From assembly GCA_900473415.1 (NCBI GenBank), contig UCLR01000007.1, positions 62,001 to 126,000 of the forward strand: a stretch of 64,000 nucleotides of DNA, read 5' to 3'. Both the position numbers and the translations under genes were made by a program. Under the pieces are notes generated by a model that saw nothing but the letters and a program-made list of their open reading frames with translations, was not told the origin of the DNA and did not search any database. This DNA comes from Hyphomicrobiales bacterium (GTDB taxonomy: Bacteria; Pseudomonadota; Alphaproteobacteria; Rhizobiales; Beijerinckiaceae). This document shows, piece by piece, positions 1-9,800 of this stretch (its first letter is position 1; every line of letters begins with the position of its first letter).

Positions 1-671
1 ACTTCCTTGACCCGCAGCGTCGTCGGCGACGAGGCGCAGATGTCGACCAGGATCTTGTACCCCTGCCCGGAGAGGTTGCGCACCGCTGCGTCGAAGGCCG
101 TTCGCGTGATGCCGAAGAAGCCGCTCATGGGATCGCTGAGATCGGTCGAGATGGCGAGCTTGGCGATCTGCGTCGCGACCGAGCTCACGCGGGCCCTGCC
201 GGCGCTCCACTCGCCGATCCCGCCCCCCATGACGTATCGCGACCCGACGACGAGATCATGGTCCCCGCTGCGCAGCGCGGCGACCATATCCGGAATGATC
301 GTCTCGTCATGCTGAAGGTCCGCGTCGATGACGACGACGTAGTCGGATGTCGTGCTCAGTATCCCTTCGATGACGGCCGTCGCCAGCCCCCGGCGCCCGA
401 TGCGCTGGATCACGCGGATTGCCGGATTCGAGCCCGCGAGGCGGAAGAGCTCATCTCGCGTTCCGTCGGTGGAATCGTCGTCGACGAAGACGATCTCGAA
501 CGACAGTCCCGTGAGAGCCTCGTTTATCCTCTCGGCCAGAAGGCGGACATTGCTCACCTCGTTGTAGGTCGGTACGACGATCGAGAGACTGGCGCCCTTT
601 CTCGTATCGGGAGCAGGAATAGCGCCTGCAATCGCTACCGCCGACGCTACGGACATCTCGCCACTAGCCAT
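1..671 (-). CDS. Glycosyltransferase family 2, dolichol-phosphate mannosyltransferase-like (3' end outside window)
   Basis: This is the N-terminal 223 codons of a GT2 enzyme that would transfer a sugar from a nucleotide sugar to a polyprenyl phosphate at the cytoplasmic membrane. The reverse strand reads VPTYNE near residue 30, a D-D-D-S-T-D-G-T nucleotide-binding stretch, and VVIDADLQHD, the DxD motif of DPM1-like synthases, followed by VVGSRY and the DPMSGFF signature of this subfamily. The start at 671 (MASGEMSV) is the longest in-frame choice; ATG at 656 is equally possible. The protein continues past position 1, so a C-terminal GtrA-type membrane domain cannot be checked. The family is certain; the acceptor is not. 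Confidence 0.85.
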   Translation of the reverse strand, partial: MASGEMSVASAVAIAGAIPAPDTRKGASLSIVVPTYNEVSNVRLLAERINEALTGLSFEIVFVDDDSTDGTRDELFRLAGSNPAIRVIQRIGRRGLATAVIEGILSTTSDYVVVIDADLQHDETIIPDMVAALRSGDHDLVVGSRYVMGGGIGEWSAGRARVSSVATQIAKLAISTDLSDPMSGFFGITRTAFDAAVRNLSGQGYKILVDICASSPTTLRVKE

Positions 672-1001
672 ATCACCAAGGCCTTCATTTGCCGGCCTTA
701 GCCGTCAGAAACCAACGGTAAAGCCCTAGCGGCGGCGCTAATAATTGTAAATGATTACCTATAGTTTCTAAATTAGATTAAAATGCCGTATGGTTTATTT
801 TGGCCTGATCTCGACTTTGTTCTTCGGCGCTGTTGGGGCGGGTCGCTGCCGATTTCTTGGCAAGGGAAGCGGCTCGGGCGAAGCGACCCCCGCCCATGGC
901 CCGCTTCGTTCTTGAGCCGGGAGAGTGCCGGCGTCATGATCTCGCTTTATTCGGTCTCGGTCCGGTCTCGCTGGACGGTCAGCACCGCCAGGGGCAATCG
1001 G
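672..1001. other. Intergenic stretch with no supported gene
   Basis: The first 110 bases are AT-rich compared with the rest of the window (TTTAGAATTAG-like runs around 735-785) and are probably the promoter region of the minus-strand glycosyltransferase. I see no conserved protein in any frame here; open frames in the region have arginine-rich, shadow-like composition. Confidence 0.5.
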
Positions 1002-1154
1002 TTGATTTCTCGCCGAGACGTCGTGAAGCCGCTCGCCGCCAGCTCTGCCGCTGTCCTCGGGCTCGGCAGCCATGCGATCGCCGAGCTCCTCACGCCGGTC
1101 GCCGTCACGCGCTATCGGCTGCAGCCTGCCGGGTGGCACGCCGGCCGTGCTTGA
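1002..1154 (+). pseudogene. Possible 5' remnant of a Tat-exported metallophosphoesterase
   Basis: From a TTG at 1002 the frame reads MISRRDVVKP, a twin-arginine-like start, then an alanine-rich hydrophobic stretch and the segment VTRYRLQPAGW. From memory that segment resembles the beginning of the mature part of YaeI-type metallophosphoesterases in Alphaproteobacteria. The frame stops at 1154, before any metal-binding motif could appear. The following bases in other frames do not restore the family. I read this as a decayed gene fragment, but chance resemblance is quite possible because only about 50 residues are available. Confidence 0.25.
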
Positions 1155-1211
1155 AGTGACCCGCAAGGCACGCGCGTTCAAGGCGAAACCGGTGTTCGCT
1201 GGAGAGATGCC

Positions 1212-1913
1212 GTGAGGACTCCGCTGTTCGTGTGCCGCATCCGCAAGCTGCCGCGGAGACCGAACCTCGCGCTCGTCGCCTCGTCGCCCGGCATCGCTTT
1301 CGCCACGGCGGCCGGGGTCGCTCTTCTCCTGGATGAACGCGGCACCTCGTCCAAAGACACCGGCTCGCGCGCCCGGCCATCCGCCGTCCAGGCGCAAAAG
1401 AGCGATCCGGCACCTCCGAGTGGGAAGCTCGCAGCCAGGATGGAGGCCGCGGCCATCGCGGAGATCCGGCAGCAACCGCAAGCTGACCTGAGCAGCCTGC
1501 CCGCCTTTGAACTGCCGCCGCCGCTGGTCTCCATCGACGGCACTGGATTCCGTCGCGGCGAGGAGACCATTCGACTGGATGGCGTCGTCGGGCCACGGGC
1601 GGGGGATGTCTGCCTCGACGGGCTGCGCTGGTCCTGCGGCCTGCAGGCACGTGCGGCGCTGCACAATCTCGTCGCCGGCCGCAGCATGTCCTGCCAGCCG
1701 CGCCGCGCCCTCGCGAATGCGGTCATGAGCGCGGACTGCCGTCTCGAAGGGAAGGACGCATCGCCGGACGAGGATGTTGCGCGCCTGCTCGTCCAGCAGG
1801 GCTGGGCGCGGCCGGCTGCGGGGCGCGAGGCCGATTTCGCGGCCGAACTCGATCAGGCCCGGGCCGCGAATGCGGGTCTCTGGCGCGGCGGATGGGTGAT
1901 CTCCAGGCCATAG
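1212..1913 (+). CDS. Staphylococcal-nuclease-fold (thermonuclease-like) membrane-anchored protein
   Basis: A 233-residue protein with a GTG start preceded by GGAGAG. Residues about 18-42 form one hydrophobic segment, so the rest is probably periplasmic. The C-terminal half follows the SNase pattern of small alphaproteobacterial proteins: a turn at IRLDGVVGP, an ARAALHNL helix, then DVARLLVQQGWARP, an alanine-rich helix, and the characteristic ending ANAGLWRGGW. The acidic catalytic residue that normally follows the strand (GIDAPE in active enzymes) is not evident, so it may bind rather than cut nucleic acid. It stands alone between a glycosyltransferase and pgm. The fold is fairly clear; the activity is unknown. 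Confidence 0.7.
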   Translation: MRTPLFVCRIRKLPRRPNLALVASSPGIAFATAAGVALLLDERGTSSKDTGSRARPSAVQAQKSDPAPPSGKLAARMEAAAIAEIRQQPQADLSSLPAFELPPPLVSIDGTGFRRGEETIRLDGVVGPRAGDVCLDGLRWSCGLQARAALHNLVAGRSMSCQPRRALANAVMSADCRLEGKDASPDEDVARLLVQQGWARPAAGREADFAAELDQARAANAGLWRGGWVISRP

Positions 1914-1940
1914 CGCAACCGGATTCCCGAAATCGAACAA

Positions 1941-2105
1941 ATGCGATCGAGCGCATGCACCGAAGATCAACCGCGGAGTGGGAACATCCGGTCCGGTTTC
2001 CGTCGGGGGCTGACCTGCGTGCTCATCTATCTCGGAATCGCTTGGCTCGGCTGCGCTGCAATCTTCCTGGAACTGGCTGATCGTGCGCCGATCATCGATG
2101 AATGA
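1941..2105 (+). CDS. Possible small single-pass membrane protein (54 aa)
   Basis: A 54-codon frame, ATG at 1941 to TGA at 2105. It has a polar, arginine-containing N-terminus and one convincing hydrophobic helix (residues about 24-44, LTCVLIYLGIAWLGCAAIFL), ending in a short acidic tail. No clear Shine-Dalgarno sequence precedes it and I do not recognise the family. It lies in the 367-base gap between the nuclease-like gene and pgm, and nothing else there looks coding. The transmembrane composition is the only support, so this stays tentative. Confidence 0.3.
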   Translation: MRSSACTEDQPRSGNIRSGFRRGLTCVLIYLGIAWLGCAAIFLELADRAPIIDE

Positions 2106-2280
2106 CAGCGCGAGGCATCTGCCCGGCTGACCTGCCTCCTGTCTTCAGCGCGAATTTGCGGCGAGGCCTTGCTTGATCGGAATGGCCGGGCTGCCGCGCT
2201 CCGGCCCTTTTCGGTCGCGACTCTCCGGATTGCGCCGTCTATAACCGGCGGCGCTCCCAGGCCTTCAATCGAGACCCTTC

Positions 2281-3936
2281 ATGACCGATTCAATTAGTCC
2301 GCATGCCGGGAAACGGCTCGAACCCGCAATGCTCGTCGACGTGGGAGCGCTGACGAGCGCTTATTTCGAGCGGCCTGATCCGTCGCAGCGCTCGCAGCAG
2401 GTCGCCTTCGGCACTTCCGGCCACCGCGGCTCGGCCTTCTCGAAATCCTTCAACGAGGCGCATATCCTGGCCATCGCCCAGGCCGTCTGCCTCTATCGCC
2501 ACCAGCAGGGCATCGACGGGCCACTCTTCCTGGGCATCGACACCCATGCCCTGTCGCGCAATGCCTTCGAGTCGGTGCTGGAGGTTTTCGCCGCCAACGG
2601 TGTCGCCACGGTGATCGACGAGAAGCTCGGCTTCACGCCGACCCCGGTGATCTCCCACGCCATCCTGACCTACAACCGGGACCGCAGCAGCGGGCTGGCG
2701 GACGGCGTGGTGATCTCGCCGTCGCATAACCCGCCGGCGGATGGCGGCTTGAAATACAACCCGCCCCATGGGGGGCCGGCCGATACCGACGCTACGGGCT
2801 GGATCGAGAAGCAGGCGAACGCGTTCCTGGCCGCCGATCTCGCCGGGATCAAACGCATCCCCTACGAGAAGGCGCTGAAGAGCGCGGATGTCCGTCGCTA
2901 TAACTATATCAGCGGCTATGTCGCGGACCTCGCCAAGGTCGTCGACATGGAGGCGATCGCCAAGGCCGGTGTCACGATCGGCATCGATCCGCTCGGCGGC
3001 GCCGGGCTCGACTATTATCAGCCGATCATTGATCGCTACGGCCTCAACGCCACGATCGTCAGCACGGAGATTGATCCGACCTTCGGTTTCATGACGGCCG
3101 ACTGGGACGGCAAGATCCGGATGGACTGCTCCTCGCCCTATGCGATGGCGAGCCTGATCGGCATGCGCGACAAGTTCGATGTTGCCTTCGCCAATGATAC
3201 CGATGCCGACCGGCACGGCATCGTCACGCGTTCCAGCGGGCTGATGAACCCGAATCATTATCTCGCTGCGGCGAGCGCCTATCTCTTTGCCAACCGGCCG
3301 GGCTGGAGGGCGGACGCCGCCATCGGCAAGACGGCGGTTTCCAGCGCGATCATCGACCGCGTCGCGGGCAAGCTCGGGCGCAAGCTCGTCGAGGTTCCCG
3401 TCGGCTTCAAATGGTTCGTCGACGGGCTCCTTTCCGGTTCGTTCGGCTTTGCCGGCGAGGAAAGCGCCGGCGCTTCCTTCCTGCGGATGGATGGCACGGT
3501 CTGGACCACCGACAAGGACGGCATCATCCTTGGCCTGCTCGCGGCCGAGATCACGGCGAAGACCGGCGCTGATCCTGGCGTGCTCTACAGCAAGCTCACG
3601 GCGGAACTGGGCGAGCCGCGCTACGCCCGCGTCGATGCCCCGGCGACGGCGAGCCAGAAGGCGGTGCTGAAGAATCTGACCGCCGAGCAGATTGCTACCC
3701 GGGAACTCGGCGGCCAGCCGATCGAGGCGATCCTCAGCAAGGCGCCGGGCAACGATGCGGCGATCGGCGGCGTGAAGGTGACCGCGGCCGATGGCTGGTT
3801 CGCGGCGCGGCCTTCCGGCACCGAGGAGGTCTACAAGATCTACGCGGAGAGCTTCCGCGACGAGGCGCATCTCGCGCGGATCCAGGAGGATGCGCGCAAG
3901 ATCGTGGGAGAGGCCTTCGCCGCCGCCGCAAGCTGA
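2281..3936 (+). CDS. pgm: Phosphoglucomutase (alpha-D-glucose phosphate-specific)
   Basis: Interconverts glucose 1-phosphate and glucose 6-phosphate in the cytoplasm, feeding UDP-glucose, glucan and polysaccharide synthesis. The 551-residue length matches E. coli Pgm (546). Visible motifs are FGTSGHRG at 43-50, the active-site loop SPSHNPP at 146-152 with the phosphoserine expected at S148, the metal loop DTDADRHG near 306, GEESAGASF near 393 and the phosphate-binding RPSGTEEVYKIY near 511. The gene starts with ATG and stands alone, 140 bases before the histidine kinase. The glucose-specific subfamily is indicated by the long N-terminus and SPSHNPPADGG. The call is firm. Confidence 0.95.
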   Translation: MTDSISPHAGKRLEPAMLVDVGALTSAYFERPDPSQRSQQVAFGTSGHRGSAFSKSFNEAHILAIAQAVCLYRHQQGIDGPLFLGIDTHALSRNAFESVLEVFAANGVATVIDEKLGFTPTPVISHAILTYNRDRSSGLADGVVISPSHNPPADGGLKYNPPHGGPADTDATGWIEKQANAFLAADLAGIKRIPYEKALKSADVRRYNYISGYVADLAKVVDMEAIAKAGVTIGIDPLGGAGLDYYQPIIDRYGLNATIVSTEIDPTFGFMTADWDGKIRMDCSSPYAMASLIGMRDKFDVAFANDTDADRHGIVTRSSGLMNPNHYLAAASAYLFANRPGWRADAAIGKTAVSSAIIDRVAGKLGRKLVEVPVGFKWFVDGLLSGSFGFAGEESAGASFLRMDGTVWTTDKDGIILGLLAAEITAKTGADPGVLYSKLTAELGEPRYARVDAPATASQKAVLKNLTAEQIATRELGGQPIEAILSKAPGNDAAIGGVKVTAADGWFAARPSGTEEVYKIYAESFRDEAHLARIQEDARKIVGEAFAAAAS

Positions 3937-4076
3937 AAAGAGGCGGGGTGTCTGCGGCAGCGGGATCGTGATTTCGCCTGCTTGTTCAACGGCATCGTCT
4001 ATGGCTATGCTGCGGCCATGCGGCCGACGGAACAGGCATTTCGCCTGGCCGGAAACGAGGCCGCCGCGGAGATGGG

Positions 4077-5597
4077 ATGGAGCGAGGCGCCGCAGGCACC
4101 ATAGTGCCCGGCCGCGAGGTAGCGGATACCGAGCTGCTGCGCCGGGCCGACCAGCAGAGCACGCTATACGGGTTCACGGACAGGCTGTTCCGCGCCCGGA
4201 CCCTCGCTGACATCCATGTGGCGGCGCTCGATGCCATCTGCGGGGCGCTCGGCTGTTCGCGCGCCTCGATCCTGTGCTTCGATCGCGGGGGCGTTGCACG
4301 TTTCGTCGCCTGGCGCGGGCTCTCGGACGGCTATCGGCAGGCAGTCGACGGGCATTCGCCCTGGCCGCAGGCGGAACGGGACGCCAAGCCGATCTTCATC
4401 GAGGATATCGCCAAGAGCGGCGAATCGCGGCGCTTGATCGAGACCGTGTTGGGCGAAGGCATTCATGCCTTGGGCTTCATCCCGCTCCCCGGGACCGACG
4501 CGCTGCTCGGCAAGTTCATGGTCTATTACGAGACGCCGCGGGTGTTTCAGGAGCATGAGCGCGAGGTCGCGCTGACCATCGCCCGCCAGCTCGGCTTCGC
4601 GATCGAGCGCAACGCCGCCGAGGCCTCGGCTCATCGGCTGACGGCGCTCGTCGAATCCTCCGAGGATGCGATCGTCGCCAAGGATCTCGACGGCATCATT
4701 ACCGACTGGAATCCAGGCGCCGAGCGGCTCTTCGGCTATTCGCGCGAGGAGATCATCGGTCGGCCGGTGACGCTGCTCATCCCCGATGACCGGCAGGACG
4801 AAGAGCCTTCGATCCTGGCGCGCATCCGCGCCGGCGAGCGCGTCGAGCACTACGAGACCATCCGCAAGCGCAAGGATGGAAGCCTGCTCGACATTTCGCT
4901 GACCATCTCGCCGATCCGGGATTCGGCCGGGCAGGTCGTCGGCGCCTCGAAGATCGCCCGCGACATCACGGATTGGCGTCGCGCGCAGCGGCAGCAGGAG
5001 TTGCTGCTGCGCGAGATGGATCACCGCGTGAAGAACCTGTTCGCGGTCGTTGGCGGCATCGTCAATCTGAGCGCCTCGCGGGCGCCGGATGCTCGATCTC
5101 TTGCCTCTGCCGTGTCGGAGAGGCTCGTCGCATTGTCGCGCGCGCACTCGCTGACCATGTCGGCCGCCATCGCGGGGCGCTCCGAGCGAGCTGCGGCGAG
5201 CCTGCACGCGCTGATAGGCGAGATCCTGTCGCCCTATCGCGATGATGGCGCGGCCCAGCCGCGCTTCAGCATCACGGGCCTCGATCTGCCAGTGCCGGCC
5301 AGCATGGTGACGCCGCTCGCCCTACTGCTGCATGAATTCGCGACCAATGCCGTGAAGTACGGCGGCCTCTCCGTGGCCGAGGGCAGGGTGGATATCACCT
5401 GCACCGAAAGAGGCGAGGATTTCGCGATCGTCTGGCGCGAGAGCGGCGGGCCGCCGCCGAAAGCGGCGGGTTCCGAGGGCTTCGGCAGCCTGCTCGTTAA
5501 GGCCAGCGCGACCCAGCTCGGCCGGCTCGACAAGAGCTGGGGTGCCACCGGCCTCACCATCGAACTCCTCATCGAAAAAGGCCGCTTCGACGCCTGA
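4077..5597 (+). CDS. GAF-PAS sensor histidine kinase of the HWE/HisKA_2 family
   Basis: A soluble sensor kinase of 506 residues: GAF domain about 30-175, PAS domain about 186-300 (ESSEDAIVAKD to ARDITD), then an HWE-type kinase core. The dimerisation helix carries MDHRVKN with the phosphoacceptor at H316. The ATPase part has HEFATNAVKYG near 419-429 and the W-R-E of the HWE signature at 453-455, ending in GFGSLLV. HWE kinases are abundant in Hyphomicrobiales and often feed the PhyR/NepR general stress response. There is no transmembrane segment, so the signal is cytoplasmic (redox, light or a small ligand bound by GAF/PAS). No response regulator is adjacent, so this is an orphan and its partner is unknown. 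Confidence 0.9.
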   Translation: MERGAAGTIVPGREVADTELLRRADQQSTLYGFTDRLFRARTLADIHVAALDAICGALGCSRASILCFDRGGVARFVAWRGLSDGYRQAVDGHSPWPQAERDAKPIFIEDIAKSGESRRLIETVLGEGIHALGFIPLPGTDALLGKFMVYYETPRVFQEHEREVALTIARQLGFAIERNAAEASAHRLTALVESSEDAIVAKDLDGIITDWNPGAERLFGYSREEIIGRPVTLLIPDDRQDEEPSILARIRAGERVEHYETIRKRKDGSLLDISLTISPIRDSAGQVVGASKIARDITDWRRAQRQQELLLREMDHRVKNLFAVVGGIVNLSASRAPDARSLASAVSERLVALSRAHSLTMSAAIAGRSERAAASLHALIGEILSPYRDDGAAQPRFSITGLDLPVPASMVTPLALLLHEFATNAVKYGGLSVAEGRVDITCTERGEDFAIVWRESGGPPPKAAGSEGFGSLLVKASATQLGRLDKSWGATGLTIELLIEKGRFDA

Positions 5598-5696
5598 AAA
5601 CAGGCGCCTTGGCGCATTTGCCCAGCAGAGGCCCTCGCCGGGGCCAGGACTCTCTCCGCCCTTCGATCGGCCGCTACCGGTGCAGCGCTGACGGGC

Positions 5697-6470
5697 TCAC
5701 TTCTCCGCGAAGGCGCGTTCGACGACGTAGTCGCCGGCCTCGCCGTGATTGCCTTCCTGCAAGCCCTGCTCCGTGAAGATCGCCCTCAGGTCGGTGACCA
5801 ACTGCGGGCTGCCGCAGAGCATGAAGCGGTCTCCGGCCGGATCGAAGGGGGCCAGGCCGAGATCGCCGAAGAGCTGACCCGTAGTCAGCAGATCGGTGAT
5901 GCGGCCGCGGTTGCGGAAGGGCTCGCGCGTCACCGTCGGGTAGTAGAGGAGCTGCTCGCGGATCATCTCGCCGAGGAGCTCGTCCTGCGGCAGGGCCTGG
6001 GTGATGCGCTCGCCGTAGGCGAGCTCCGAGACCAGCCGGCAGCCATGGACGAGCACGACCTTCTCGTAGCGCTCATAGGTCTCGGGGTCGCGGATCAGCG
6101 AGAGGAACGGGGCGAGCCCCGTGCCGGTGCCGAGCAGGAACAGGCGCTTGCCGTCCTTCAGGTTGTCGAGGACGAGCGTGCCGGTCGCCTTCTTGCCGAC
6201 GATGATCGGGTCGCCGACCTTGAGGTTCTGCAGCCGGGAGGTGAGGGGGCCGTCCGGGACCTTGATCGAGAAGAACTCGAGGTTCTCATCATAGTTGGTG
6301 CTAACGACGCTGTAGGCGCGCAGCAGCGGCTTCTCCTCGACTTTCAGCCCGATCATCGTGAACTGGCCGTTCTTGAACCGGAACGCGGCGTCGCGCGTGG
6401 TCGTGAAGCTGAACAGCGTGTCCGTCCAGTGATGAACGCTGAGCACGCGCTCCTCATTGAAGTTGCTCAT
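5697..6470 (-). CDS. fpr: Ferredoxin--NADP(+) reductase
   Basis: A 257-residue FAD enzyme exchanging electrons between NADPH and ferredoxin or flavodoxin. It has the FAD-binding RAYSVVS motif, the glycine-rich GTGTGLAPFLS motif of the NADP domain, VLVHGCR and MLCGSPQLV. The C-terminus extends past the usual last aromatic residue to VVERAFAEK, as in the alphaproteobacterial/Azotobacter subclass of bacterial FPRs. I place the start at 6470 (MSNFNEERV); upstream codons in the same frame are arginine-rich and unlike the family. It is monocistronic, convergent with the histidine kinase gene. Confidence 0.93.
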   Translation of the reverse strand: MSNFNEERVLSVHHWTDTLFSFTTTRDAAFRFKNGQFTMIGLKVEEKPLLRAYSVVSTNYDENLEFFSIKVPDGPLTSRLQNLKVGDPIIVGKKATGTLVLDNLKDGKRLFLLGTGTGLAPFLSLIRDPETYERYEKVVLVHGCRLVSELAYGERITQALPQDELLGEMIREQLLYYPTVTREPFRNRGRITDLLTTGQLFGDLGLAPFDPAGDRFMLCGSPQLVTDLRAIFTEQGLQEGNHGEAGDYVVERAFAEK

Positions 6471-6812
6471 TCGCGGCGGTCTCGATCTCGGGAGGTCAGG
6501 CGGGGGGAGGGAGCGGCATCGTTTGGCAGAGCCTCTAGCCCTGTTATCCGGGCATAGGCAACACCTGCGGCGGCTGATGCGTCGACGGGAAATGCCGACG
6601 CCTTGCGGCTTTTGGGTCGGTTTTTCGGCGCGGGCGAAACCTCTTTTCGAAATCTTCGCGTAACGCGGCGGATTCTGGCTTGGCGGGCGCCTGCCCCCGA
6701 ATATTGTCCGCAAATGCCCTTCCCGAATGAGGCCGAGGCTGCGGCGACAAGACGCGCGACGCTTCGAGAGATTTTCCGCCCCGCAGCCAGCCGGCCTGCG
6801 TCAGGACGAACG
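6471..6812. other. Intergenic region between fpr and the RTX gene terminator
   Basis: No supported gene. It must contain the fpr promoter, read leftwards, but I see no convincing regulator site. Long open frames across it on either strand have shadow-like composition. Confidence 0.5.
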
Positions 6813-6838
6813 AAAAAGGGCGCCGCGAGGCGCCCTTT
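6813..6838 (-). terminator. Rho-independent terminator of the RTX gene
   Basis: Perfect stem AAAGGGCGCC / GGCGCCCTTT with a GCGA (plus strand) loop. Read on the minus strand it is followed by a run of five T. It lies 22 bases beyond the RTX stop codon. Confidence 0.85.
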
Positions 6839-6860
6839 CCATTGGCGTGCTGCCGATAGC

Positions 6861-9800
6861 TCAGGAGAAGCGGAAGTCGTCCGCGGCCAGCGAGGCGAGG
6901 TTGGTGCCGCTCAGAGTGATCGAGTGGTCGGCATCGACCGTGATCACGACATCGGCGCCAGACTGTACCGTGTGGGCCATCATCGCATCGAAATCGGCGA
7001 AGACCCCGCTCGCGAACCAGATGAGGTCCGGGTCGGACGCGCCGAAGTCGGTGATGGTGTCGTGGCCGAAGCCGGCAGCAAAGTGGAAGTTGTCGCTGCC
7101 GGAGCCGCCGGTGACGACGTCGTCACCCGCACCGCCCGTGATGTCGTCGTCGCCGGAGCCGCCGGTGATGACGTCGTTGCCGGCGCCGCCCTTCAGCTGG
7201 TCGTCGCCCGAGCCGCCGGAGATGGCGTCATTGCCCTCGCCGCCGTCGACGATGTCATCTCCGGAGCCGCCGGCCAGGTTGTCGTCGCCGATGCCGCCGA
7301 GCAGCTCATCGTCGCCAGCGCCACCCTTGAGCGTGTCGTTGCCGGCGCCGCCGTCGAAGACGTCGTCGCCGTTGCCGCCGGTCACGTCATTGGCGCCGTC
7401 TCCGAACAGCAGCTTCTCGATGCCGCTGAAGCTGTCGGCATCGATGCCCGCGCCCGAGACATAGCCGGCGCCGAAATCGACGAAGATCGGGCCGCTGGCA
7501 TCCGAGAGGTCGAGCACGTCGTAGCCAGCACCGCCGTCGATGACGTCGTTGCCGGCGCCGCCCTTGATCACGTCGTCGCCCGCGCCGCCCTTGAGAATGT
7601 CGTTCCCGAGGCCGCCGCTGATGAAGTCGTTGCCCTCGCCGCCGTCGACGAAGTCGTCGCCGATGTCGGCATAGATCGTGTCGTTGCCGGCGCCGCCGAG
7701 GATATGGTCGTCCGCATCGGCGGTGTAGCCGCCCATGTAGATCTGATCGTCGCCCGCGCCGGCGTCGATCGTGAAGCCGGCCGACGAGGTCCCGAAGACG
7801 AGGTCGTTGCCCTCGCCGAGCAGGATCGTGCCGTGAACGGTGGCGCCGGTGTAGAGCCACAGCCAGTCGTCGCCCGCGCCCATGTCGATGGCGCTGCCGC
7901 CGGTGGCCTCGATCAGGCCGGAGTTGCTCAGCCTGTCATCACCGCCTCCCATCGAGACGCCGCCGGTGATGTGGCCGGTGCTGGTGTTGATGACCTCGTC
8001 GGCATAGTTGCCGACGAGGTTGATCGCCTCGTTGCCGCGCAGGTCGAAGCGCGCCGCATCCGTGGGGCTGACGCCCTCCGGACCATGGCCGCCGCCCTCG
8101 ATCTCGCCGCGGTTGACGATGAGCGTGGCGCCCAGCGCGTTCTCGTTGCTCGAATTGTCGACCTGGATGCCGCGGCCGTAGCCATAGATCCGGCCATCGT
8201 TGTTGATCGAGCCACCGCCGATGGCGATGCCTTCGGAGACGTTCGGCTCGCCGTCGTGATAGCCTTCGGCGCCGCGCCCTTCGATGGTGCCGCTGTTGTT
8301 CAACGTCAGCAGGCCGTCGATGTCGATGGCGTCGCCGTCGCTGTCGGCGAGTTCGGCCGAGAGGCCCAGCATGGTTCCGCTGTTGTTGATGAAGACGCGG
8401 CCGGCCTCGGAGCCGTCGCTGTCTATGTTCACCGCCGAGCCGTTACGGCCGATCAGGGTGCCGTCATTGACGACGGTGACGCCCTTGTCGCCGGTGATCG
8501 CGTGCTTGGTGCCCTCGATGAGGCCGCCGACATGGTTGTTGACCTTGCCACCGGCGTCGCTCTGGAAGTCGATGGCGTCGACGCCGGCCACGCTGACCGT
8601 GATCGTGCCCCAGTTGTTGACGGTGCCGTTGACGCCGGGGCGGATCACGTCGGCGTCGTTGCCGCCGATCTTGCGGATGATGCCGCCTGCGAGGTTGTTG
8701 ATGACGGCCTTGCCGCCGTTCGCGTCGAAGTCGCGGAAGTCGATCACGCGGCCGGAGACCGCCGATTCGATCACGCCCGCATTGTTGAGCGTGATGACCG
8801 CGTTGGAGGCGCCCGCGCCGGTGGGGGTGATCGCGCCGCTGAGCAGGCCGCCCGCGAGGTTGTCGATCACGAGCGAGCCGGTGCTGCCGGCGGCGACGTC
8901 CAGGATACGGCCGTTCGTCTTGATCTCGCCGGCATTGGTGATGACCGCGTTGCCGCCGCCGTTCCAGATGAGGCCGTTGGAGAGTTTGCCGCCCACCTCG
9001 ACGCTGATCCGGTCGTTGCCGTCGACGCCGATGGAGGAAGTGACGGTGCCGCCGCTCTTGATGGTGATCGCGTTGTAACTGAGGCTGCCGCCGACCGCCC
9101 AGGAACCGCCCTCGACGATCAGGGTCTCGACATCGGTTGCCTCGACCGCGCCGGCTCCGGTGCCGAAGAGCTTGACGGTGTCGTCACCCGCGTCGCCCGC
9201 GACGAAGATCCACTGGTTGCCGCCGCCGGCCGCGATCTCGATCGTGTCGTCGCCTTCGCCGCCGGACGCCTGGTCGCCGACACCGATGACGATGCGGTCA
9301 TTGCCGGCGCCGCCCGAGAAGGCGTTCGCCTCGGCGTTGCCGATCAGCACGTCGTTGCCGCTGCCGCCGATGACGTTCTCGATGCCGACGAGCGTGTCGG
9401 CGCCGACGCCGATGCCGTTGGCCTTGCCGGTCTTCAGGTCGACCGTGACGCCGTCGGTGTCGCCGGAGTAGTCGACGGTATCGGTGCCGGCGCCACCGTC
9501 GAGGCGGTCGTTGCCCTCACCGCCGACCAGCGTGTCGTCGCCGTCGCCGCCGAAGAGGAAGTCGTCGCCGAGGCCGCCCAGCAGGCGATCGTTGCCGGCG
9601 TCACCCTGCAGGGCGTCGTCGCCTTCGCCACCGTCAAGGATGTCGTTACCGGCGCCGCCGCGGATCAGGTCGTCGCCCAGGCCGGAGGTGACGGTGTCGT
9701 TGCCGGCGCCAGCGTCGATGTTCAGGTCGGACTCGAGATCGACCGCCGTCAGCGTGTCGTTGCCGGCGCCGAGGCGAATCTCGCCGAACACCTGCGAGCC

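Noticed and set aside
795..1970. 391-codon open frame on the minus strand over the SNase-like gene
   Set aside because: Arg/Pro-rich shadow composition; the plus-strand frame has a ribosome site and a recognisable fold.
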